A DNA stretch of 52,354 nucleotides from assembly GCF_004348535.1 (NCBI RefSeq), contig NZ_SMJX01000017.1:1-52354 (forward strand). Reading direction: 5' to 3'. Positions 17,206-24,458 of this stretch are shown here, piece after piece (within the stretch, counting starts at the first letter, position 1; each line of letters starts with the position of its first letter). Source of the stretch: Actinomadura sp. KC216. GTDB taxonomy: Bacteria > Actinomycetota > Actinomycetes > Streptosporangiales > Streptosporangiaceae. A program made the position numbers and the translations under genes. The notes below the pieces were generated by a model that did no database searches, had not been told where the DNA came from, and worked only from the letters and a program-made list of their open reading frames with translations.

Positions 17206-18189
17206 TCAGGCGATGGCGGGTTCGCGTTCCGGCGCGGTCTCGTCCCGCTTCCGTCCGCGCAGCCCGCCGACCGCCAGCAGGGCGAATCCCGCGGCGGCCC
17301 AGGCGACCAGGACGATCGCCGCCCCACCGGCGCCCGCCCCATCGAAGAACGCCGTCGACCGCAGCAGCGTCACCGCGGCACCGGGCGGAAGGAGCTGGCC
17401 GATCTCGCCCCACGGCTGCGGCAGCATCTCCGGCGCCGAGGTGGCGGCCGACAGCGGGTTGCCGAGGAACAGCAGCGTGAGCGCCCCGACGCCGATCCCG
17501 GCCCGTCCGACGGCCGCGGCCAGGCCGACGACCGTGCCGGTCACGGCCAGGATGGTCAGCGACATCACCCCGGCGACCGCGAGGTAGGAACCGGGCAGGA
17601 GGGACAGCCACCCCTGCGCGATCCCCGCCACGCCGAGACCGCCCAGGACGGCGAACAGCACGACCCCCGCACCGCGCCACGCGGCCGTGGGAACCGCGAA
17701 CGTCAGCAGCACCGCGGCGGCGAGCCCGGACATGATCAGCGGCAGCGCGAGCGCCCCGAATCCGGCGCCGCGCGGGTCGTCGGAGTCGGCCGCGACGACG
17801 TCCTCCACGGGCGCGGCGGTCGCGCTCCCGGGCTGGGCGAGGTTCTGGGCCAGTGCGCCCAGTTGCTGGGCGATGACCGGTGAGGCGGCGGACGCGGTGA
17901 GGACCTTCGGGCCGGACGGGGTCGTGACGATGGCGCCGTACGCCTCCCGGTCGGCGAGCGCCGCGCGGGCGGCGGCCTCGTCGCGTTCCGTGCGGACATC
18001 GAACGCGCCGGGCCGTTCGCGATCCAGCCGGTCGGCGACGGCGGCGGCCTGCGGACCGGCCACGACGACCGGGACGTCGCGCGGCGCCACCCGCGCCGCG
18101 GGCCAGGAGAACGCGATGATCATGACGAGCTGGAGCAGCGCGGCGGCGAGGGCGATGCCGGCGGTGCGCGAGACGAGGGAGGTCCGCAT
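17206..18189 (-). CDS. ABC-2/YhgE-like membrane protein under TetR control
   Basis: The product has 327 residues. It has one N-terminal transmembrane helix (about 8-30), an extracytoplasmic domain of about 110 residues and then five or six hydrophobic helices, the last followed by a basic/acidic tail (RGRKRDETAPEREPAIA). This layout matches DUF3533/YhgE-Pip and ABC-2-type permeases that move hydrophobic compounds or lipids. No ATPase is encoded next to it. GGAGGAG lies 4-5 bases before the ATG. It is divergent from a TetR regulator whose operators lie in the shared intergene, so it is likely the regulated efflux-type gene. The substrate is unknown. Confidence 0.75.
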   Translation of the reverse strand: MRTSLVSRTAGIALAAALLQLVMIIAFSWPAARVAPRDVPVVVAGPQAAAVADRLDRERPGAFDVRTERDEAAARAALADREAYGAIVTTPSGPKVLTASAASPVIAQQLGALAQNLAQPGSATAAPVEDVVAADSDDPRGAGFGALALPLIMSGLAAAVLLTFAVPTAAWRGAGVVLFAVLGGLGVAGIAQGWLSLLPGSYLAVAGVMSLTILAVTGTVVGLAAAVGRAGIGVGALTLLFLGNPLSAATSAPEMLPQPWGEIGQLLPPGAAVTLLRSTAFFDGAGAGGAAIVLVAWAAAGFALLAVGGLRGRKRDETAPEREPAIA

Positions 18190-18202
18190 GGACTCCTCCT
18201 AA

Positions 18203-18216
18203 AACGAATGTCCGTT
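18203..18216. promoter_or_regulatory. Second, weaker TetR operator
   Basis: AACGAATGTCCGTT matches the near-perfect palindrome at 18263-18278 in its outer half-sites (AACG / CGTT) and keeps five of seven symmetric pairs. It sits immediately upstream of the ribosome site of the divergent membrane-protein gene, well placed to repress that gene. Confidence 0.6.
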
Positions 18217-18254
18217 CTCTTAACCATCGTCAGCGTCGCACCCGCCCTCCGAGC

Positions 18255-18283
18255 TTGTCAAGAAACGAACGTTCGTTTTAAAT
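18255..18283 (+). promoter_or_regulatory. tetR promoter
   Basis: TTGTCA (18255-18260) and TTAAAT (18278-18283) are separated by exactly 17 bases. The predicted start of transcription is 18290-18291, which coincides with the ATG of tetR, so the mRNA is probably leaderless. No Shine-Dalgarno sequence is visible before the gene. Confidence 0.65.
18263..18278. promoter_or_regulatory. TetR operator, perfect 16-base palindrome
   Basis: AAACGAACGTTCGTTT is fully self-complementary. It fills the spacer between the -35 and -10 boxes of the tetR promoter, so binding would occlude RNA polymerase and give autorepression. The related site at 18203-18216 covers the divergent gene. Confidence 0.8.
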
Positions 18284-18290
18284 TGTGCCC

Positions 18291-18902
18291 ATGCCGAGAG
18301 TCAGCGAGGAGCACCTGGAGCGCCGCCGGCGCCAGATCCTGGACGCCGCCCGCGTCTGCTTCATCCGCAAGGGCATCCATGCGACGTCCATGCAGGACAT
18401 CTTCGCCGAGTCCGGGCTCTCGGCCGGGGCCGTCTACCGGTACTACAAGAGCAAGAACGAGATCATCGAGGCCAACATCTCGGCGGTGATCGGCGACCTC
18501 AACGCGTTCTTCGGCCGGCTCGCCGACAACGACCCGCTGCTCCCCGTGGACGAGATGATCGAGCGGTTCGCGGCCAGGGTCGTCAGCCTGTCCGGTCCCG
18601 ACGGCCCGCTCCGGCTCGCTCCCGCCGCGTGGGCGCTCGCCATGCACGACGAGGAGATCGCCGCGTACATGGCCGGCAACATCAACGGCATCCGCGCTAC
18701 GTGGACGCGCTACCTGCGCCGCCTGGTCGACGCGGGGCTGCTCCCGCCCGGCACCGACGTCGTGGCCGCGGGCAAGACCCTGTTCGCGATCCTGCCCGGC
18801 TTCGTCCTGCAGCGGCTCATCCTCAAGGACGTCTCGCCCGAGGAGCTGCGCCGCGGCATCAGGGCGGTCTGCCGCGACAGCATGTTGACTCTGATGGCCT
18901 GA
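18291..18902 (+). CDS. TetR/AcrR family transcriptional regulator
   Basis: The product has 203 residues. The N-terminal helix-turn-helix domain is clear (RRRQILDAARVCFIRKG ... TSMQDIFAESGLSAGAVYRYYKSK), and the C-terminal ligand domain is of the ordinary TetR size. A GTG two codons earlier (18285) is the alternative start. I prefer the ATG because it coincides with the predicted transcription start. It is divergent from the membrane protein at 17206-18189 and most likely represses both that gene and itself through the palindromes at 18203-18216 and 18263-18278. The inducer is unknown. Confidence 0.93.
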   Translation: MPRVSEEHLERRRRQILDAARVCFIRKGIHATSMQDIFAESGLSAGAVYRYYKSKNEIIEANISAVIGDLNAFFGRLADNDPLLPVDEMIERFAARVVSLSGPDGPLRLAPAAWALAMHDEEIAAYMAGNINGIRATWTRYLRRLVDAGLLPPGTDVVAAGKTLFAILPGFVLQRLILKDVSPEELRRGIRAVCRDSMLTLMA

Positions 18903-19296
18903 CCCGCCGCCAGAGCGACCCAAAGCATCCCTTGGGCATCCGAATCATGACATTTCGGTCACCCGGATACCCGGCGTCCTGGAGAGGACCCGGCGGCGAT
19001 CCAGAGCCCGCCCCGGCCCGGGTTCAGAGCCGCCGCCTGCACCGCGTCCCGCCGGAGCCCGGCGGGCGGGGCCCGCGAGCGAGGACCGGCGCCCCTGACC
19101 GGAGACTCTGACCTGCGCCTTCCGTTCTCACCGCCCGATTCCGCGGTTACCATCACGGCACACGCCCAGTGCACCGAGACCGCCACGATCTCGACCTAAC
19201 CCCCACCGGTGTCCTGAGGCGGACGCCCCTACGACTGCAGCTCAGGGAACTGTAAGTTTTAGCATTCCATTACCTTTTTGGGGTCCCAAGGAGCAC
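18903..19296. other. Non-coding region between tetR and the histidine kinase gene
   Basis: These 394 bases show no coding potential. They hold a strong hairpin at 19048-19066 and, just before the kinase gene, an AT-rich stretch (about 19250-19278) that is the likeliest promoter. GGGAAC at 19246-19251 could be an ECF-type -35 element, but I cannot assign a matching -10 with confidence. Confidence 0.55.
19048..19066 (+). terminator. Hairpin downstream of tetR
   Basis: CCCGCCGG and CCGGCGGG form a perfect 8-base stem with a 3-base AGC loop. It lies 146 bases past the tetR stop in an otherwise GC-rich non-coding stretch. Rho-independent activity is possible, but there is no U-tract. Confidence 0.4.
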
Positions 19297-21261
19297 ATGG
19301 TGGAGACGGCAGAACACGACCGCGGAGCGGGCCGCGTCGCGTTCCCGATCGCGCTCGGGGCCGTCCTCATCGTCGCCGCGTCCCTCTACCTCGGCACGAG
19401 GCTGCCCGAGGGCCGGCGGATGGTCTGGTGGCATCCGGAGATCCTCGTCGCGCTGACCTGGACGCCGGTCGGCGCGATCCTGCTCCGGCACCGGCGCGGG
19501 CTGACGGTCGCCTGGCTCATGCTGGGCGCCGGGTTCAGCGCCTCCCTGTACGTCCTGTCGCTCAACCTGGGCCCCTGGTTCGAGCTCCGCGACTGGACCG
19601 GAACCGGCTTCGTCCAGTGGCTCGCCACCTGGCTCTGGGTCATTGACACCTACGCCCTTACCCTCGTCCTCCCGCTGATCTTCCCGGACGGGCGGCTGGT
19701 CTCGCGCTGGTTCCGGCCCGTGCTCGTCCTCGCCTGCCTCGTCCCGGTGATCGTGACCGTCCACCTGACGATCGACCCGGACGTGCGGGAGTGGCACAAC
19801 GGCGTCTCGGTCTACCCCTTCGACGAGATCCCGGTGGCCATCACGGTGATCATCGTCGCCACCCTCGCCGCGGCGCTGTTCTCGCTGGTGGTGCGGTTCA
19901 TCCAGGCGGCGCCGGACGTGCGGCGGCAGATCGTCTGGGTCGTGTACCCGGGCGTGATCGCCGAGGGGGTCATCTACGCGGGCGAGAACGGACCGATCGG
20001 GGACCCGGTGCGCAACATCACGATCGTCGCCGTCCCGATCTGCATCGCCATCGCGATCACCAGGTACCGGCTCTACGATATCGATCTCGTGGTCAGCCGG
20101 ACGCTGGTGTACGCGGGCCTCGTCGTCGTGATCACCGGCGTCTACTTCGCGCTCGTCGGCGCGGCGAGCCTGCTCGCGCACGGCAAGGGCACCCTCGCCG
20201 GGCTGGCCGGGGCGATCGTCGCGGGCGCCTTCTTCGAGCCCGTCCGGCGGCGCCTGCAGCGCACCGTGGACGGGTTCATCCACGGCGAGCGCGACCCGTA
20301 CCGCATCGCCGACCGCCTCAACCGGCGGCTGCAGACCGCCGCCGACGCCGCCGCCGCGCTCGCCGTCGCCGCCGAGGTGGCGCGCTCGGCCCTGCGCGCC
20401 ACCGGCGTCACGATCGAGGTCCTGGACCGCGACGGCCGGCTGATCTCCGCGGAGGACGGCGTGCTCGGCAACCGCCCGCAGCTCATCCCGCTCGTCTGGC
20501 ACGGGGAGCCGGTGGGCCGGCTGCTGTTCGGCGTCACCCGCACGCCGGACGCCCGCCTGTCCGGCATCCTGGCCCGCAACCTGGCCGAGCTGGCGAACGC
20601 GGCGCGGCTGGCCGCGGACGTCCAGCGGTCCAGGGAGCGCATCCTGCGCACGCGCGAGGAGGAGCGGCGGCGGCTGCGCCGCGACCTGCACGACGGGCTC
20701 GGCCCGACGCTGGCGAGCCTCGCGATGACCGTCGACGCCGCGCGGATCACGCTGAAGACCGACCCGGAGGCGGTCGACGAGCTGCTGGAGAACCTGCGCG
20801 CGACGATGGGACGCACGATCGGCGACATCCGCGACCTCGTGTACGGGCTGCGCCCGCCCGCGCTGGACGACCTGGGGCTGGAGGGCGCGATCCAGGCGCT
20901 CGGCGGCGTCGTCGCCACCGGCGACGGCCCGAAGGTGGACGTCCGGGTGGACGGCGACCTGAAGGGCCTGCCCGCCGCCGCCGAGGTCGCCGCGTACCGG
21001 ATCGTGCAGGAGGCGCTCACCAACGTGCACCGGCACGCGAAGGCGGGCTCGGCGGTGGTGCGGCTGCATCTCAACGGCGATCTGCACGTCACCGTCGACG
21101 ACGACGGGGTCGGGCTGCCCACACAGGTGCGCTCGGGCGTCGGGATGTCGTCCATGCGGGAACGCGCGGCGGAACTCGGCGGATCCTGCACCGTGGGGCC
21201 GGGCCCCCAGGGCGGAACGCTCGTCCGCGCCAGACTCCCTGTCAACGGCGCTCATCCGTAG
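19297..21261 (+). CDS. NarL/DesK-type sensor histidine kinase without an adjacent response regulator
   Basis: The product has 654 residues. Several membrane segments fill about residues 15-300 (for example IALGAVLIVAASLYLGT and VVVITGVYFALVGAASLLA). A GAF-like region follows (about 340-440), then a HisKA_3 dimerisation domain with the phospho-acceptor His465 in LRRDLHDGLGPTLASL, and a C-terminal ATPase domain with the N box EALTNVHRHAKAG (Glu572) and a GVGMSSMRERA motif. AAGGAG precedes the ATG at 19297. Kinases of this class normally pair with a LuxR-type response regulator encoded next door. None is present here, since dapF follows on the other strand. Confidence 0.93.
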   Translation: MVETAEHDRGAGRVAFPIALGAVLIVAASLYLGTRLPEGRRMVWWHPEILVALTWTPVGAILLRHRRGLTVAWLMLGAGFSASLYVLSLNLGPWFELRDWTGTGFVQWLATWLWVIDTYALTLVLPLIFPDGRLVSRWFRPVLVLACLVPVIVTVHLTIDPDVREWHNGVSVYPFDEIPVAITVIIVATLAAALFSLVVRFIQAAPDVRRQIVWVVYPGVIAEGVIYAGENGPIGDPVRNITIVAVPICIAIAITRYRLYDIDLVVSRTLVYAGLVVVITGVYFALVGAASLLAHGKGTLAGLAGAIVAGAFFEPVRRRLQRTVDGFIHGERDPYRIADRLNRRLQTAADAAAALAVAAEVARSALRATGVTIEVLDRDGRLISAEDGVLGNRPQLIPLVWHGEPVGRLLFGVTRTPDARLSGILARNLAELANAARLAADVQRSRERILRTREEERRRLRRDLHDGLGPTLASLAMTVDAARITLKTDPEAVDELLENLRATMGRTIGDIRDLVYGLRPPALDDLGLEGAIQALGGVVATGDGPKVDVRVDGDLKGLPAAAEVAAYRIVQEALTNVHRHAKAGSAVVRLHLNGDLHVTVDDDGVGLPTQVRSGVGMSSMRERAAELGGSCTVGPGPQGGTLVRARLPVNGAHP

Positions 21262-21570
21262 CCGACGTCAACACTGCCTACGGATCGAATTCTTTGCGGA
21301 ACCGCCACCACTGACGCTGAAGCCCACCCCAGCGGGCTGAAATGCCACCCGGTGGGAGGGCCGGTGACCGCCCCCCGCCAAGAAGGTCGCCACCGGCCCT
21401 CGGGCTCCGTACGGCACCGGGGCTCCCATCCCGATCCGTACGGGCCATTCACCAGAGGGTGTGCAAGAAAGAAGTTATGCGGTGGAAGGTCCCGTTGGTG
21501 AGGGACACTTGTCCCGATCGAGCCGGGACGGTGCCGGATCGTGTTCACCCCTGGTCGGACGGGGATTCCA
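21262..21570. other. Non-coding region between the convergent kinase and dapF genes
   Basis: These 309 bases contain no credible ORF. The main structure is the inverted repeat at 21356-21401, placed to terminate both converging transcripts. Confidence 0.55.
21356..21401. terminator. Bidirectional terminator candidate
   Basis: GAGGGCCGGTG and CACCGGCCCTC form a perfect 11-base stem around a 24-base loop, which can add a short inner ACC/GGT pairing. It lies between the stops of the histidine kinase (plus) and dapF (minus). Confidence 0.5.
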
Positions 21571-22410
21571 TCAGATCCAACCGGGCCATGCCTCACCCTC
21601 GGCGACCAGGACCGCCGGACCCGTCAGGCGGGCGGCCTGTCCGTCGAGGGCGACGCCGACCCGTCCTCCGGGAACGTCCACCGTCCAGTCAGACGTCTCG
21701 GATGCCCCGATTGTTCCCTGAATCGCGGCGGCGGCCGCGGCGACCGCGACCGTCCCGGTGCCGCAGGAGCGGGTCTCGCCGGAGCCGCGCTCGTACACCC
21801 GCATCTCCACGTGCCGCTCCCCGACGAAGCGGAAGAACTCGACGTTCACCCCTTGGGGGAAGGCGGCGGGGTCGAAGCCGGGGGCGCGCGACAGGTCCAG
21901 CGCCGTGACCGGGCCGTCGACGCGGCACGCCAGATGCGGATTCCCCACGGACACGCGCTCGCCCTGGAACACCGTCCCCGCCAGGGTCGCCTCGCCGGGG
22001 CCGAGGAGGTCGGCCCGGCCCATCCCGACGCTCACGTCCCCGGACGCGCCGAGCGTCACGCGCCGCAGCCCGGCCCGGGTCGCCACGTCCCACTCGCCGG
22101 GCGCGGCGAGGCCCGCGTCGACCAGGTAGCGGGCGAAGACCCGGATGCCGTTGCCGCACATCTCGGCGAGGCTGCCGTCGGCGTTGCGGTAGTCCATGAA
22201 CCACTCGGCGTCCCCGAAGGACGCCCCGCCGGGCATCACCCCGGGATCGGCCGCCTTCGTCCGGACGACCCGCAGGACGCCGTCGGCGCCGATCCCGGCG
22301 CGCCGGTCGCACAGCCGGGCCACGGCGCCCGGGGTGAGGTCCAGGGCGCCGTCCGGATCGGGCAGGATCACGAAGTCGTTCTCGGTGCCATGCCCCTTGA
22401 CGAACCGCAT
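21571..22410 (-). CDS. dapF: Diaminopimelate epimerase
   Basis: The product has 279 residues. It interconverts LL- and meso-diaminopimelate, for peptidoglycan and lysine, in the cytoplasm. The two catalytic cysteines are visible: Cys85 in EMCGNGIRVFARYL and Cys216 in RSCGTGTVAVAAA. The N-terminus (MRFVKGHGTENDFVILPD) is typical of actinobacterial DapF. It follows miaA by 30 bases on the same strand, an arrangement common in actinobacteria. Confidence 0.97.
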   Translation of the reverse strand: MRFVKGHGTENDFVILPDPDGALDLTPGAVARLCDRRAGIGADGVLRVVRTKAADPGVMPGGASFGDAEWFMDYRNADGSLAEMCGNGIRVFARYLVDAGLAAPGEWDVATRAGLRRVTLGASGDVSVGMGRADLLGPGEATLAGTVFQGERVSVGNPHLACRVDGPVTALDLSRAPGFDPAAFPQGVNVEFFRFVGERHVEMRVYERGSGETRSCGTGTVAVAAAAAAIQGTIGASETSDWTVDVPGGRVGVALDGQAARLTGPAVLVAEGEAWPGWI

Positions 22411-22440
22411 CCTCCGATCATATTGCCCCGGCCCTGGGCG

Positions 22441-23346
22441 TCAGCCGACCAGCGCGAGCGCGCGCTCTACCAGGTCGGACGCGTCGTGGGGAAGCCACTG
22501 GACGCGCGGATCGCGCCGGAACCACGACTCCTGCCGCCGGGCGAACCGCCGCGTCAGCCGGACGGTCTCCTCCCGCGCCCGCTCCTCCGTCCACTCCCCC
22601 GCCAGGAACCTGAGCACCTGCGCGTAGCCGAGGGCGCGCCCGGCGGTGAGGCCGTCCCGCAGGCCGCGCTTCTCCAGGGCCCGCACCTCGTCGACGAGCC
22701 CCGCGCCCCACATCCTCTGCACCCGCAGGGCGATGCGCTCGTCCAGCTCGTCGCGGGGGACGCTCAGCCCGAGCTGGACGACCGAGCCGTAGCGGTACCG
22801 GTGCTCGGGCAGGGTCGCGCTGAACGGGCGGCCGGATATCTCGACCACCTCCAGCGCCCGGACGATCCGGCGCCCGTTGCTGGGCAGGATCGCCTCCGCC
22901 GCGGCGGGGTCGAGCCCGCGCAGCCGGTCGTGCAGCGCACCCGGCCCGAGCTCCGCCAGCTCGCCTTCGAGGCGCGCCCGGACGGCCGGGTCGGTCCCCG
23001 GGAACTCCAGATGGTCGAGCGCGGCCCGCACGTACAGGCCGGAGCCGCCGACGAGGACCGGCAGCCGGTCCCGCTCCCGGATTCCCGCGATCGCGTCGGC
23101 GCTGAGCCGCTGGTACTCGGCGACGCTCGCCGTGACGGTCACGTCCCAGACGTCCAGGAGGTGGTGCGGGACGCCGCGCATCTCGTCTGCGGAGAGTTTG
23201 GCCGTGCCGATGTCCATGCCGCGGTAGAGCTGCATCGAGTCGGCGTTGACCGCCTCCCCGCCGAGGCGCAGCGCCAGCTCCACGGCGAGGTCGGACTTGC
23301 CGGCGGCCGTGGCGCCGACGACGGCGATCACATCAGGTGAGGTCAC
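22441..23346 (-). CDS. miaA: tRNA dimethylallyltransferase MiaA
   Basis: The product has 301 residues. It transfers a dimethylallyl group to the N6 of A37 in tRNAs that read UNN codons; MiaB then methylthiolates the product. Visible motifs are the P-loop GATAAGKSDLA, the ADSMQLYRGMDIGTAK block, PHHLLDV, LVGGSGLYVRAAL and NGRRIVRALEV. I place the start at a GTG (23346), which gives the usual N-terminus directly before the P-loop; upstream readings add 89 low-complexity residues. No clear Shine-Dalgarno precedes it, so the exact start is uncertain. Confidence 0.95.
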   Translation of the reverse strand: MTSPDVIAVVGATAAGKSDLAVELALRLGGEAVNADSMQLYRGMDIGTAKLSADEMRGVPHHLLDVWDVTVTASVAEYQRLSADAIAGIRERDRLPVLVGGSGLYVRAALDHLEFPGTDPAVRARLEGELAELGPGALHDRLRGLDPAAAEAILPSNGRRIVRALEVVEISGRPFSATLPEHRYRYGSVVQLGLSVPRDELDERIALRVQRMWGAGLVDEVRALEKRGLRDGLTAGRALGYAQVLRFLAGEWTEERAREETVRLTRRFARRQESWFRRDPRVQWLPHDASDLVERALALVG

Positions 23347-23449
23347 AGGCTTAATTGTGGCAACAGAACGGGTATAGCCGGGTTGTACGGGTGTCGCGCG
23401 GATTCGCGCGCCGCCGCCGACGAGACGAGGGATCCGGGGGGATACACCA

Positions 23450-23674
23450 ATGTCCATCGTCGACAAGGTCAAGCAGATGCTCGGGCAGCACTCCGACAAG
23501 GCCCGCGAGGGCGTGGAGAAGGCCGGGGACAAGATCGACGAGCGTACGGGCGGCAAGTACTCCGACAAGATCGACAAGGCGCAGGACAAGGCCGGCGAGC
23601 AGATCGACCGCAACGCCGAAGGCGGCGGGCAGCAGGGCGGCCGGCAACAGGGCGGCCACCACGAGGGCGGCTAG
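23450..23674 (+). CDS. Small Rv0909/MT0933-like antitoxin family protein
   Basis: The product has 74 residues and is highly charged and helical: MSIVDKVKQMLGQHSDKARE, then VEKAGDKIDERTGGKYSDKI, ending in a Gln/Gly/His-rich tail. The core matches the pattern of the Rv0909 (MT0933) antitoxin family, whose tuberculosis member pairs with the SRPBCC-fold toxin Rv0910. CsbD-like stress proteins are the main alternative. GGGGGGA lies 6-7 bases before the ATG. No toxin-like gene adjoins it: the flanks are divergent miaA and a convergent LigB-like gene 11 bases away. It is therefore an orphan copy or a stress protein. Confidence 0.75.
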   Translation: MSIVDKVKQMLGQHSDKAREGVEKAGDKIDERTGGKYSDKIDKAQDKAGEQIDRNAEGGGQQGGRQQGGHHEGG

Positions 23675-23685
23675 CCCCGGGGCGA

Positions 23686-24405
23686 TCAGTGACCCGCACG
23701 TGACCAGCCCGCCACGAAATAGCCCACTCCGTACGGCGCTTCGTCGGCGAGGAGACGCCCCGTGAGCCGGCCCGGGCCGCCACCGTCGGCGCCGCCCGCT
23801 CCGGCGAGCACCTGCCACGCCGCGCGCCCGGCCGCCTGGACCTCCCGGGAGAGCCCCGGATCCAGGGCGGCCAGGGCGGCGGCGTCGGCGTCTCCAAGCG
23901 CCCGCGCCACCCCCGCGTCGTAGGGGCGCGCACGCTCGTCGAGGTAACCGGGCGCCTTCTCCGAACGGCACGCCGACCCGTCGCCCATGACCAGCATCGC
24001 GACCCGTCCGGACGACTCCGCGAGGTCGCGTCCGAGGGCCAGGCATTCCGCCGGGGAGGCGTCGAACGCGACCGCCTGATAGCGGACGTCGCCGCCGCCC
24101 GCGTTCTGCCGGTCGAGGAGCCAGCGCCCGAGGGTGAGCGAGAGCGGGAGCGCCTCAGCGCCGTCCTTGGGGTCGTCAGGACTCGTCCAGGCGAGCCCGT
24201 ACGGCTGGAGCGTCGCGTAGGCGTCCGGCCCGTAGGAGCGCGTCTCCGGCGCCCCGCCCACCACGATCAGCACGTCCCCGCCCAGCAGCGGCCGGACGGC
24301 CTCGTCGCACGCGGCGCGCAGCGCGTCGAGCTCCGGCGCCGCCTCCCCCGCCATCGCGGGCACGAGGATGGGCGGATGCGGGCACACCGCGGCCGTGACG
24401 AGCAC
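23686..24405 (-). CDS. LigB-like (class III extradiol dioxygenase fold) protein of unknown function
   Basis: The product has 239 residues. The N-terminus MLVTAAVCPHPPILVPAMAG and the internal LVMGDGSACRSEKAPGYLD with GVGYFVAGW near the end are typical of the actinobacterial protein encoded between miaB and miaA/dapF. It is annotated as related to LigB/MEMO extradiol dioxygenases. No substrate is known. Its position between the tRNA-modification genes miaB (54 bases upstream) and miaA is conserved in actinobacteria, which hints at a linked housekeeping role; that link is inference. Confidence 0.85.
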   Translation of the reverse strand: MLVTAAVCPHPPILVPAMAGEAAPELDALRAACDEAVRPLLGGDVLIVVGGAPETRSYGPDAYATLQPYGLAWTSPDDPKDGAEALPLSLTLGRWLLDRQNAGGGDVRYQAVAFDASPAECLALGRDLAESSGRVAMLVMGDGSACRSEKAPGYLDERARPYDAGVARALGDADAAALAALDPGLSREVQAAGRAAWQVLAGAGGADGGGPGRLTGRLLADEAPYGVGYFVAGWSRAGH

Positions 24406-24458
24406 GCTGCCTCCTGGAACCGGGCCTCAACGGGGAACACCCCCGATCATGCCGGAGG

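Noticed and set aside
18256..18261. TTGACA on the minus strand as -35 box of the divergent membrane gene
   Set aside because: No acceptable -10 lies 16-19 bases away; the nearest candidate (TTAAGA) is 32 bases off.
19270..21255. Minus-strand 661-codon ORF opposite the histidine kinase
   Set aside because: Its composition is Asp/Arg/Val-rich and repetitive, a common antisense artefact; the plus strand carries the full kinase.
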